Shown here: piece after piece, positions 1-9,307 of the stretch | How the letters are laid out: every line of letters begins with the position of its first letter | Position numbering within the stretch: the stretch's first letter is position 1 | Assembly (NCBI RefSeq): GCF_002368035.1 | Contig: NZ_AP018222.1 | Span: forward strand, 3,078,534 to 3,142,533 | DNA from: Nostoc linckia NIES-25 | GTDB taxonomy: Bacteria; Cyanobacteriota; Cyanobacteriia; Cyanobacteriales; Nostocaceae | DNA: 64,000 nt | Reading direction: 5' to 3' | The notes under the pieces: generated by a model | What the model was told of the DNA's origin: nothing | Databases searched by the model: none | Seen by the model: the letters and a program-made list of their open reading frames with translations, nothing else | Made by a program: the position numbers and the translations under genes

Positions 1-1
1 G

Positions 2-37
2 CAAAAACGCCGCCAACTGCTAGACCAAATTTCTTGA
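2..37 (+). CDS. possible 3' end of a CDS that begins before the window
   Basis: The second frame is open from the window edge and ends at a TGA at 35-37, giving a C-terminus reading QKRRQLLDQIS. It stops 14 bp before the ATG of the helix-hairpin-helix gene. The tail is charged and coding-like, but eleven codons cannot identify a family or prove that it is real. Confidence 0.25.
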   Translation, partial: QKRRQLLDQIS

Positions 38-51
38 TATTAGCGACAATC

Positions 52-585
52 ATGAACAATTGGCTACCTTTCAATTTGAAGCTGCAAAAACTCCGTGCCA
101 AGTTGCTCAACGATCCTTACTATCGCTTGCAATCTGGGGAAGAAATTCAGATTGCGGCACAATTGGGCATTCGCATTGATGCTAATCAAGCAACTGTAGA
201 TGATTGGTTACGCTTACCAGGTTTGTCAATTCACCAAGCGCGATCGCTTGTGGAACTTTCACGTTCTGGTGTGAAATTTTATTGTATTGAAGATATAGCT
301 GCGGCTTTGGCTATGCCAGTACCGCGACTCGAACCACTAAAACCTCTATTAAATTTTAGTTATTACGATCGCGAATCTTTAGATTCTCCGACAAATTTAG
401 TTAATCCGAACACGGCAACAGTTGAAAATTTAGCAAAAATTCCCTTTATCGATTTGTCTCTAGCACAAGCAGTAGTGCAAAATCGCCAATCTGCTGGCCC
501 TTTTCATAACCTAGCTGATTTCCAACGACGATTAGAGCTACCTGGTGATGCGATCGCTCAGCTGATGTATTTTCTGCGTTTTTAA
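52..585 (+). CDS. helix-hairpin-helix domain protein (ComEA-like)
   Basis: Protein of 177 residues with two helix-hairpin-helix-like units, one around residues 45-75 (LPGLSIHQARSLVEL) and one around 115-150 (IPFIDLSLAQAVVQ, then GPFHNLADF). In ComEA-type proteins such units bind DNA backbone non-specifically. No membrane segment or signal peptide is seen, so it may be cytoplasmic rather than a competence receptor. I chose the ATG at 52 over the TTG at 34. The frame is open to the window edge, so a longer N-terminus cannot be excluded. The role in the cell is unknown; a generic DNA-binding or repair accessory protein is the likeliest reading. Confidence 0.7.
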   Translation: MNNWLPFNLKLQKLRAKLLNDPYYRLQSGEEIQIAAQLGIRIDANQATVDDWLRLPGLSIHQARSLVELSRSGVKFYCIEDIAAALAMPVPRLEPLKPLLNFSYYDRESLDSPTNLVNPNTATVENLAKIPFIDLSLAQAVVQNRQSAGPFHNLADFQRRLELPGDAIAQLMYFLRF

Positions 586-608
586 CAGGTGATTTGTTAG
601 TTACTCTA

Positions 609-807
609 AGAGGTTGTTTGAAAAGTATTGGGCGAATAGAATTCGCTACTACACAGGCTAAGTCCGCCTCCGCGGACTAACAGAAAATCAGGGTTTTCAA
701 ACCCACGCAGGCGGTCACTGAGCTTGTTGAAGTGTGGGTTTTGTCTGTGTAGCCGCGACTTACAGTCGCCAAGGCGAGTAATAAATTAGACTTTTCAAAC
801 AACCTCT
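609..807. mobile_element. MITE-like element with perfect 18-bp terminal inverted repeats and TA target duplication
   Basis: The 18 bases at 609-626 (AGAGGTTGTTTGAAAAGT) are exactly the reverse complement of those at 790-807. The dinucleotide TA lies immediately outside both ends (607-608 and 808-809), as expected from IS630/Tc1-mariner-type transposition. The 199-bp interior has no reading frame of useful length but contains inverted segments such as GTCCGC...GCGGAC, so a transcript would fold. It lies between two convergent genes and probably depended on a transposase encoded elsewhere. Confidence 0.8.
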
Positions 808-852
808 TATAAATAGCCAGTTGTCAAACACAAACAACTGACTACTTACTAA

Positions 853-1425
853 TTAAATAAAGCCAATGCGATTTAGAGGCCAAAAGCGAAATGTTGCTCG
901 ACCAATGATATTTTTTCTGGGTAAAAAGCCCCAATAACGAGAGTCGTTACTGTCGTTACGGTTATCTCCCATGACAAAAAATTGGTCTTGTGGAACTTTC
1001 ACTGGTTGAAACGGCTGATTTGCTAGTTCAGCAATGTAGTCTTCTGCTAGGCGTTGGTTGTTGATATAAACTTCGCCGCGAACAACACTAATTACCTCGC
1101 CTGGTTGGCCAATCACTCGCTTGATGAAGGCTTGGTCTTGGGGATATCCTCGACGTTGTAGTTCTGCGGGTGGTTGAAAAACGATAATGTCGCCAGTTAT
1201 GGGGGGGTGAAAATGATAGGAGATTTTTTCTACCACCAAGCGATCGCCAGTATGTAAGGTGGGTAACATCGAGTCAGAAGGTATGTAACGAGGTTCGGCG
1301 ATAAAAGTCCGAATTAGGAGTGCCAAACATAAGGCGATCGCCACTAAAATCAGATTTTCCTGCCAACTACGCCATACTTTTGACGACGCACGCTCTTGCT
1401 TTGCATCACTTTCGTGAGGAATCAT
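853..1425 (-). CDS. lepB: signal peptidase I
   Basis: Membrane-anchored serine protease (S26) that removes signal peptides from exported proteins. There is one N-terminal membrane segment (about residues 25-42). The catalytic serine is in PSDSMLPT (about Ser52) and the general-base lysine in FIKRVIG (about Lys102). The family motif GDNRNDSNDSR follows near the C-terminus. Length 190 residues is normal for cyanobacterial LepB. The frame extends to a TTG at 1458, but the ATG at 1425 is preferred. Cyanobacteria often have two LepB paralogues and I cannot tell which this is. Confidence 0.93.
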   Translation of the reverse strand: MIPHESDAKQERASSKVWRSWQENLILVAIALCLALLIRTFIAEPRYIPSDSMLPTLHTGDRLVVEKISYHFHPPITGDIIVFQPPAELQRRGYPQDQAFIKRVIGQPGEVISVVRGEVYINNQRLAEDYIAELANQPFQPVKVPQDQFFVMGDNRNDSNDSRYWGFLPRKNIIGRATFRFWPLNRIGFI

Positions 1426-2760
1426 AGAAATTTTTAGCCGGTTAAAGAAGTGGAACAAATACCTTGATTATTTTGACTTCAAAGGTATACTGATAAGCAA
1501 GCTGAGTTTCTCACCAATTCATACATAGATTAAATAATACAGTTATTGCATTTACCAACGCTATGCAAAACTGCTGAAAATCAACTATGAGCTGTCTCAA
1601 GGAACATCAGTTGAAGATTAAGACTATTAGATAGACAATTAAAAATTTTAATTCTAGTTGCTGCAATTATAAGCCAAGTTACTAGATAATTTTCAGCTTT
1701 GCTTCCTCTTACTAAAAAAAGCTAGTTGCCAACTGTAATAGCTATATAGGCAGTCGGTTTTTTCTGCGATCGGGAAAAAATTAACTGAATTTGGTGTAAT
1801 TAGTCAAGAAACATTTAATTTAAATACAATATTTAATGTTTTAATAGTTCTACGACAGACTATATAATATTTTAACAAATTGTTCATAAAAGGGCGATTA
1901 AGTTACGTAATTATACGGTAACAACGCATATTAAATTGTAATATTAATAATGTATGAGCCTCTTTAGTTATCAAGATTAAGGATAGCAGATAAAAAGTCA
2001 GTAGCAATTTTGACTAAAATCTCAACATCAAAAATAGAGTTAATCTGCCAATACAATTATTTTTGCTAAATAAGTAAAAAGTATCTAGATTAACGACTAA
2101 GTGCCCCTTGGCAATGAGAAACTATATTGAATTAATTTCCGTCTCTCTGTTTGATAGAAATTACAACGCAATATTCTCTCAGTTCAAAATTTAACTTTTT
2201 CTTAAAAGCGAAGCAATGTCATTAGGCGGTAAAATATATTTTATAAATTTTATAACTAAATAGTTTATTAGACTGTTTTTTCAAAAAACTCGCTCTTTGT
2301 TGAGTAGTTTTGTAGGTTAATTAAATAATTTACGAAGCTATCAATATAAAATTTTCCTGTCAAAAGGAGAGCTTGCAAAAAATGTGAGTTGTAGACTTGG
2401 CAGCTAAACTGAACTTATTTCTTTCCGAAAGTATCCTACCTGAAAATATAGTACTGCTGTAGCTAGTAGTCGGAGAAGAGACAATAGTCAATAAAAAACT
2501 TCTATTAAGAGGATTTCGAGGTGTGGTTAATTATCTAAATTATGCTCCTTGCAAGAGCTAGCGATCGGAGTAAGTGCAGACTCTACTGTTTATGGGTTGG
2601 TTGAGATTAAACATTTAAGTTTCAGTAAAAGCTGTAAAATCTGTCTGCTTGATTCTAATTTTCAGAATTATACAAACCATTGGTTTTTAAATATCTAAAA
2701 ACTTTTGTGCTAGAACGTACTGTCATATACGTGGGATGGTTTTCTTGGTGAAGGAGCTAG
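1426..2760. other. long AT-rich intergenic region
   Basis: About 1.3 kb between the divergent lepB and polysaccharide deacetylase genes. It is strongly AT-rich with frequent stops in all frames. I found no RNA gene, repeat array or convincing long hairpin. It must hold both promoters and could include an unrecognised small RNA or a decayed gene. Confidence 0.5.
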
Positions 2761-3672
2761 ATGGTGGAAAATAATAAGCCGTTTTTGTGGCCAGAAGGAA
2801 TATTAATAGGGTTGCTTGCCTTGGGTGGTGTTTTTAGTCTTGGTTTGATGATGCTTCTGAGACCAAATACTTCGGAAGCTCAGATTAAACCAAATATTAA
2901 TGTAAATAATGTATCTGCGAACGCAGGAACTCAGCAGCGCATTGAGAAATTCAAGGGAGCGATGCTGATGAGCTGGCAGCAACAGGCACAAGTCAAAGGC
3001 TTCTCCTACCCCGTACCATCGCGTTTTCAAGGAACGATAATTAAAGAGGCAAAATTGGCTCAAGCAGAGAAAGTCATTGCTCTTACCTTTGATGATGGCC
3101 CTTGGCCTGAAAGTACAAAGCAAGTACTAGATATTTTAAAAACAAATAATATTAAAGGAACATTTTTTGTTGTTGGACAAAACCTGAAAAATTATCCAGA
3201 ATTAGGCAAAGAAATTGTAGCTCAAGGTCATATCATTGCCAACCATACTTGGCATCATTGGTATCACTTCTTTAATCAGCAGGCAGCTGCCTTTGAAATC
3301 GATCGCACAACAGACTTAATTTATCAAGTTACAGGAGTTAAAACAACTCTGTTCCGGCCTCCCGGTGGTATGATGCACAATGGGCTAGTTGGTTATGCCA
3401 AAGGACAAAAGTATACTGTGGTGATGTGGTCAGCTGACTCCACGGACTACAAACAGCCACCTGTCCCAAAGCTAATTAATAATGTACTTAAAGATTCCAG
3501 ACCTGGTGGCATTGTGCTGATGCATGATGGTGGCGGTAATCGTTCTAGAACTGTCCAAGCTTTACCAGAAATTATTAGTAACTTTAGAAAGCAAGGCTAT
3601 CGGTTTGTGACTGTTCCAGAACTTTTAGAAATAGAAGATAAAGAGATAAAGGTAGTTGCTAACAAAAAGTAA
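2761..3672 (+). CDS. polysaccharide deacetylase (NodB/CE4 family), membrane-anchored
   Basis: Carbohydrate esterase family 4 enzyme, predicted to remove N-acetyl groups from peptidoglycan or another surface glycan. An N-terminal hydrophobic segment (residues 13-33) anchors or exports it. The NodB domain follows: TFDDGPWP (catalytic and metal Asp111/112), the metal-binding pair H162 and H166 in NHTWHHW, the arginine motif RPPGG, and the LMHDGG histidine motif. All catalytic elements are present. The ATG at 2761 has a GGAG ribosome-binding site about 5 bp upstream. Substrate specificity cannot be read from the sequence. Confidence 0.9.
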   Translation: MVENNKPFLWPEGILIGLLALGGVFSLGLMMLLRPNTSEAQIKPNINVNNVSANAGTQQRIEKFKGAMLMSWQQQAQVKGFSYPVPSRFQGTIIKEAKLAQAEKVIALTFDDGPWPESTKQVLDILKTNNIKGTFFVVGQNLKNYPELGKEIVAQGHIIANHTWHHWYHFFNQQAAAFEIDRTTDLIYQVTGVKTTLFRPPGGMMHNGLVGYAKGQKYTVVMWSADSTDYKQPPVPKLINNVLKDSRPGGIVLMHDGGGNRSRTVQALPEIISNFRKQGYRFVTVPELLEIEDKEIKVVANKK

Positions 3673-3787
3673 TAATTATTAATTACTAAGTTATTGACCA
3701 ATACTAATTAAGTAACAACTAAAATTATATTTTTTGGTTAAATACTAGGTGGCAATACTAATTGATTTCATTTAAGTTATAAATCGC

Positions 3788-3820
3788 AGATCCCCGACCT
3801 CTTAAAGAAGTCGGGGATCT
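3788..3820. terminator. bidirectional terminator hairpin
   Basis: Perfect 11-bp stem AGATCCCCGAC (3788-3798) pairing with 3810-3820, followed by a T-rich stretch. It lies between the converging polysaccharide deacetylase and glutamate synthase genes, so it can serve both. Confidence 0.75.
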
Positions 3821-3830
3821 TTGTTGTTTG

Positions 3831-6800
3831 TTAATGACTGCTACTCACTAAACTGAACTCAGTTGTCTCTTTTTGAGGATCGGCTTCTGGACTATCGGCT
3901 TCAGAAAGCGGAACCAACTGCCAGAATTTGGGCAAAAATTCTTGCCAGTTTTGCAGAATTTTCTTCGCTTTTGGCGAGCCAGTTCGTTCTGCATGAGTTT
4001 TGATTAACTCTTGCAATTGCTTTGCACCTGCTTGGGTAATCACTCGCTGCTTTTTAAAAACTTCTGGGTTGACTAACTCAAGGAATGAACCATCTTCATC
4101 TAAAAAGTATGCGAGTCCACCGGTCATTCCAGCCCCGACGTTACGTCCTACTTTACCAAGAACGACGATCGCACCACCAGTCATGTACTCACAACAGTGA
4201 TCCCCAGCACCTTCAATGACTGCGACACCTTTGGAGTTTCTCACAGCAAACCGCTCTCCTGCTAAACCGTTGGCAAATAATGTGCCACCAGTAGCGCCAT
4301 AAAGACAGGTATTGCCAACTATGACGTTTTGCGATGAATTATAAGTGGCATCAGACGGCGGTTTGATGATGATTTCACCACCATGCATTCCTTTGCCTAC
4401 GTAGTCGTTTGCCTCTCCTTCCAGGGTGAGAATAATGCCTGGGAGGTTGAAAGCCCCAAAGCTTTGTCCAACACTACCCGTGAATTTGAGATTAATTTGT
4501 CCTTCAAAGCCGCTGTCACCGTACTGGGAAGCGATCGCTCCTGCTAATCTAGTACCTACTGTTCTGTCAGTATTGACTATAGGGAAGGTTTTGCTAACAG
4601 TAGATTGATTTTTGATGGCAGCTTGAATGTCGGGATCGGCAAGCAATTTGTCATCCAAAACTACGCCGTTGCTGTGGACTTCTTCATGCACTAACCAGTG
4701 ACGATTTTCTCTGGTGTCTGGTAGTTGCAGTAAACAGTTGAGATTTAGCGATCGCGTTTTGGTAAGTTTTACTTCTGGGCGCACTTTCAATAAATCTGCA
4801 CGTCCGATAATTTCTGACAAAGAACGGTAGCCAAGTCGCGCTAACAAACTCCGCACTTCTTCGGCGATGAAGTAGAAGAAGTTGACAACTTGTTCGGGGA
4901 TTCCTGTAAACCGCTTGCGGAGTTCTTCTTTTTGAGAAGCGACTCCCACGGGGCAGTTATTTGTGTGGCAGATACGCGCCATAATGCAGCCTTCAGCAAT
5001 CATGGCAATGGAGCCGAAACCGAATTCTTCAGCGCCCATCAATGCACCTATTACCACGTCCCAACCACTCTTAAGACCGCCATCGACGCGTAAAATCACG
5101 CGATCGCGCAAACTATTTTCCATCAAAACGCGATGCACTTCACTTAAACCGAGTTCCCAAGGCGAACCCGCATGTTTAATCGAACTGAGGGGCGATGCAC
5201 CGGTACCACCATCATGACCAGAAATTTGAATAATATCAGCGTTTGCTTTGGCTACACCCGCGGCGATGGTTCCAATACCGACTTCTGCAACTAGCTTCAC
5301 TGACACTTTTGCTTTCGGGTTAATTTGGTGTAAGTCAAAAATCAGCTGCGCTAAGTCTTCAATCGAATAAATATCGTGGTGTGGTGGTGGTGAAATCAGC
5401 GTTACACCAGGCTTAGAGCGCCTTAACATGGCAATATATTGGCTTACCTTCGGCCCTGGTAGTTGTCCGCCTTCCCCAGGCTTGGCACCTTGGGCAATTT
5501 TAATTTCAATTTGCTTGGCGTTGACTAAATACTCTGGCGTCACACCAAAGCGTCCCGATGCTACTTGCTTAATGGCACTATAAGCGCGATCGCCATTTTG
5601 CAATCCTTTTAAATGGGGCAAAGTTGGTGAGTGTCCAGATTCATCTACATCATCCAAAACTGTATAGCGCACTGGATCTTCGCCGCCTTCCCCAGAGTTA
5701 GATTTGCCGCCAATGCGGTTCATGGCGATCGCTAAAGTTTCGTGTGCTTCTCTTGACAAAGCACCTAAAGACATGCCTCCAGTACAGAAGCGCTGGACAA
5801 TTTCAGCTACTGATTCTACTTCTTCTAAGGGAATTGGGGGGCGATCGCCTTGGAAGTCGAGCAAGTCGCGCAAAGCCGTTACCGGTCTGCCTTGGAGGTG
5901 CTGTTTGTAAACTTCATAGTGGTCATAGTTTTTGCCATCTAGAGCTTTATGCAGGGCCTTCACCATTTCTGGACTATTCATGTGGTACTCGCCCTTAGGA
6001 CGGTACTGCACAAAGCCCAAGTTTTCTAATTTGTTGGTTGTCAGTTCCGGGAAAGCTTTGCTGTGGAAAGAAAGCACTTCCAAAGCGAGTTCGCTCACAC
6101 TCAAACCGCCAATGCGGGAAGTCGTACCACGAAATCCCAGGTCGATTAAATCCCTACCGATACCGATCGCTTCAAAAATTTGGGCTGCTTGATAGCTGGA
6201 GAGTAAAGAAATTCCCATTTTGGAGAGAATTTTCAATAAACCCGACTCTACTGCTTTGCGATAATTTCCTAAAGCTTGCTCTAGAGTGATGCTTGCAATT
6301 TTCTCCAAACCCATCAACTTTTGAGTTTTGGGATCTGACCACCAATCCCGCACTGTGTCCAAAGCCATATACGGACAAACCGCACCAGCACCATAGCCAA
6401 TCAGACAAGCAAAGTGATGAGTACTCCAGCATTGGGCAGTATTGGCAATCAGGGATGTTTTCATTCGCAACCCTTCTCGAATCAGGTGGTGATGCACGGC
6501 GCCGACTGCTAACAGGGGAGGAATGTAAGTGTATTCTGTATCGATCCCCGTGTTATTCAGTGAGTTTGGGGGGATCTGGTCGCTTAAGATTAAAATCTTG
6601 GCACCAGCCCGCACTGATTCGGCTGCTTGTGCTTGTAAAGCCTCCACAGCAGCTTTTAATCCTTCCGGACCGTTAGCGATCGCAAATAAAGTTGATAACT
6701 CGGCTGTGGCAAATCCTGACAGCTTAATCGCCTCTAATTCTGTTTCGTTCAACACCGGCGACTCAAGTCTCAATCTTCGAGCATATTCTGGCTTTGGTTC

Positions 6801-8552
6801 TAATAAGTTACCGCGTTCGCCCAACTCTACCTTCAAAGACATCACCAGCTTTTCCCGTAGGGGATCGATGGCTGGGTTGGTTACCTGAGCAAACCGCTGT
6901 TTGAAGTAGTCATAAAGCAGGTGGGGCTTTTCTGACACCACTGCTAGGGGGATATCATCTCCCATACAGAAAGTCGGTTCTGAACCTGCGATCGCCATTG
7001 GTTGAATTACCATTTCCACATCTTCTGTGGTGTAACCAAAGGCAGTTTGACGCTGAAGTAAGCTTTGCTTGTCAATCGTCACTTGTCCTTGGTCATTACC
7101 ATTACCATTTCCATTTGCTGATGATGTATGACTAATGACCAACGACTCTAATTCTTGACGGTACTGTTGCAACCATTTTCCATAGGGATGCTCTTTAGCG
7201 ATCCGTGCCTTTATATCCCAATTTTTCAGCACTTCATGTTTTACTAAGTCCACAGCAATCATTTGCCCTGGCCCTAGTCTACCTTTCTCTACAATCTTGG
7301 CTTCTGGGAATTCCACTACTCCTGCTTCCGAAGCTACAACAATGTAGTCATCTTCGGTAATTACGTAACGGGCTGGTCTTAATCCATTCCGATCTAGTGT
7401 CGCCCCAACTTTTTGCCCATCGCTGAATACTAAAAGCGCTGGCCCGTCCCATGCTTCTTGCAAACCGCTGTAATATTCGTAGAAATCAACAATTTCTGGA
7501 TATTCATTTAAAGAAGGCTGATTTTTGTAAGCCTCTGGAACCATAATCATTAAAGCTTCCAAAGGGCTGCGTCCAGAACGCACCAGCAATTCCAGCACGT
7601 TATCTAAAGTAGCTGAGTCGCTGTTGTCAATGTGAACTAATGGCTTGAGTTCGTTGATGCGATTCTCTTGGGAAGAACCTGCACCCATACTCCATACTGG
7701 ATGATTTAGGTCAGCTTCACGCGCCATCATCCAGTTGATGTTACCTAACAAAGTATTAATTTCGCCATTGTGACCCAAAAGCCGCATTGGTTGAGCTAGC
7801 GGCCACTTGGGCATTGTGTTGGTACTGAAGCGACGGTGATAAACAGCAAAGGCGCTCTTGTAAAGAGGATTTTTTAAATCTTGATAAAATTCTCCCAATA
7901 CAGCAGAACGCACCATGCCTTTGTAGACAATTGTCCGGCTTGACAAAGAGCAAATATAGAATTCTTCTGAAATATGATTTGCCAGTTTACTAATTCGGCG
8001 GCGAGTCAGATACAACTGCCGTTCCAAATCATCGCCTGTTTTGTCAACAGAAGTTAATAAAACTTGTTCGATTTGGGGTTGATTTTCTCTGGCTTGTACC
8101 CCTAGTAAACTAGGTTGCACTGGTACGACTCGCCATCCCAGTACCATCAATTTTTCTTCACCAGCTACTTGCTCAACCGCTGCTCTGGCTTTTTGTGCTG
8201 CTTCTTTGTCTTGTGGTAAGAATATCATCCCCACAGCTGTATTGTTGGTAGATGAAAATTCTTTTTGATGGGAAAACTCTTGTTGAAACAACTCCCAAGG
8301 AATTGCTGTTAATACTCCTGCACCATCGCCAGAGTCTTGGTCAGCACTACAACCTCCCCGATGTTCTAGGCAAGTTAAAGCAGCTAAAGCTTTTTCGACA
8401 ATTTCGTGGCTGGCATGATTTTGTCGATGAGCAATGAAACCTACACCACAGGCATCTCGTTCCTCTACTAACCATCTTTGCCCCTGGCTGGTATTCCTTG
8501 AGTCAATATCCGCCGTGATTTTCTGGTCTTGATTCATCGATTTATTATTCAT
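3831..8552 (-). CDS. glsF: ferredoxin-dependent glutamate synthase, large single-chain form
   Basis: Converts glutamine plus 2-oxoglutarate into two glutamates, the second half of the GS-GOGAT ammonium assimilation cycle. The 1573-residue chain has the usual order: class II glutamine amidotransferase with the nucleophile cysteine in DACGVGF (residue about 35, so the N-terminal leader would be removed), central domain, FMN-binding synthase domain, and C-terminal GXGXG beta-helix repeats. The cysteine pattern C-x5-C-x4-C (CIMARICHTNNC) is the 3Fe-4S ligand set. No small subunit gene (gltD) lies next to it, which favours the ferredoxin type, as does the cyanobacterial setting. The family is also called gltS or gltB in databases. 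Confidence 0.95.
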   Translation of the reverse strand: MNNKSMNQDQKITADIDSRNTSQGQRWLVEERDACGVGFIAHRQNHASHEIVEKALAALTCLEHRGGCSADQDSGDGAGVLTAIPWELFQQEFSHQKEFSSTNNTAVGMIFLPQDKEAAQKARAAVEQVAGEEKLMVLGWRVVPVQPSLLGVQARENQPQIEQVLLTSVDKTGDDLERQLYLTRRRISKLANHISEEFYICSLSSRTIVYKGMVRSAVLGEFYQDLKNPLYKSAFAVYHRRFSTNTMPKWPLAQPMRLLGHNGEINTLLGNINWMMAREADLNHPVWSMGAGSSQENRINELKPLVHIDNSDSATLDNVLELLVRSGRSPLEALMIMVPEAYKNQPSLNEYPEIVDFYEYYSGLQEAWDGPALLVFSDGQKVGATLDRNGLRPARYVITEDDYIVVASEAGVVEFPEAKIVEKGRLGPGQMIAVDLVKHEVLKNWDIKARIAKEHPYGKWLQQYRQELESLVISHTSSANGNGNGNDQGQVTIDKQSLLQRQTAFGYTTEDVEMVIQPMAIAGSEPTFCMGDDIPLAVVSEKPHLLYDYFKQRFAQVTNPAIDPLREKLVMSLKVELGERGNLLEPKPEYARRLRLESPVLNETELEAIKLSGFATAELSTLFAIANGPEGLKAAVEALQAQAAESVRAGAKILILSDQIPPNSLNNTGIDTEYTYIPPLLAVGAVHHHLIREGLRMKTSLIANTAQCWSTHHFACLIGYGAGAVCPYMALDTVRDWWSDPKTQKLMGLEKIASITLEQALGNYRKAVESGLLKILSKMGISLLSSYQAAQIFEAIGIGRDLIDLGFRGTTSRIGGLSVSELALEVLSFHSKAFPELTTNKLENLGFVQYRPKGEYHMNSPEMVKALHKALDGKNYDHYEVYKQHLQGRPVTALRDLLDFQGDRPPIPLEEVESVAEIVQRFCTGGMSLGALSREAHETLAIAMNRIGGKSNSGEGGEDPVRYTVLDDVDESGHSPTLPHLKGLQNGDRAYSAIKQVASGRFGVTPEYLVNAKQIEIKIAQGAKPGEGGQLPGPKVSQYIAMLRRSKPGVTLISPPPHHDIYSIEDLAQLIFDLHQINPKAKVSVKLVAEVGIGTIAAGVAKANADIIQISGHDGGTGASPLSSIKHAGSPWELGLSEVHRVLMENSLRDRVILRVDGGLKSGWDVVIGALMGAEEFGFGSIAMIAEGCIMARICHTNNCPVGVASQKEELRKRFTGIPEQVVNFFYFIAEEVRSLLARLGYRSLSEIIGRADLLKVRPEVKLTKTRSLNLNCLLQLPDTRENRHWLVHEEVHSNGVVLDDKLLADPDIQAAIKNQSTVSKTFPIVNTDRTVGTRLAGAIASQYGDSGFEGQINLKFTGSVGQSFGAFNLPGIILTLEGEANDYVGKGMHGGEIIIKPPSDATYNSSQNVIVGNTCLYGATGGTLFANGLAGERFAVRNSKGVAVIEGAGDHCCEYMTGGAIVVLGKVGRNVGAGMTGGLAYFLDEDGSFLELVNPEVFKKQRVITQAGAKQLQELIKTHAERTGSPKAKKILQNWQEFLPKFWQLVPLSEADSPEADPQKETTEFSLVSSSH

Positions 8553-9307
8553 ACCATGTACCTGAACTATTGAGTTACCAATTTTGCCACTACTTATGAG
8601 AAAAATTTTTCAATTTAGCGATGCAGAAATACATCAAGACTAAAAATTTAGGGAAAAAAAATTTTAACTTCGGTTTTACTTTTTAGTTGCCCCGTGTTAA
8701 AATTTTTACGTACTTTTTATGTATTTATGCTTTTTTTAGACAAGCTATTTTAGCCAAGACACTTTTATTGCCCTGACATTTTCTCTCTATATATTGTTGT
8801 GAAGCTAAATATTTTCTCAATTCCCTCTTTCCAGATGCACACTAGCTACTTGCTTTGAGAGCCTCCTCTGGCTCATCTTATATACAACCACTTAACGCTG
8901 CACTAGGTTTTAAAATCAAAATTATCCCGATCGAGCAATAAAATCAGCGTATTACAATAGATACCCATTTGACAATTCCCAAAAATTTCTCTTCACCAGT
9001 TGCCACCTGTCCCACTAGCAATTGCACCTCACTTAAGTAGCAATCGCAACTAATAATGAGGATTGAATATCTTAATCCAGTTTTGATGACTAACACTACC
9101 GTGTATAGTGCGATCGCTATTAGTGCCAGTTAGAACACTTGCTTACAGTCGTTTAGACGGCTTAATTATTCTTTCTCTTTACAAGAGATAACAATCCAAT
9201 ATATAGATTATCATATTTTTTCGCAAAAAAACTGATGTTTTTTATATTTGCAAATAATTAGTTAGTTTATACCTTGAGCGATCGTTTTGAAAAATACCTA
9301 GTAAATT
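8553..9307. other. intergenic region between divergent genes
   Basis: 755 bp, AT-rich, holding the promoters of the glutamate synthase and glycosidase genes. I looked for an NtcA site (GTAN8TAC) and a glutamine riboswitch upstream of the glutamate synthase gene and saw neither. One GCGATCGC-type motif and no substantial repeats or reading frames. Confidence 0.5.

Noticed and set aside
8553..9307. Possible NtcA site or glutamine riboswitch upstream of the glutamate synthase gene
   Set aside because: No GTAN8TAC and no riboswitch core could be found on inspection.
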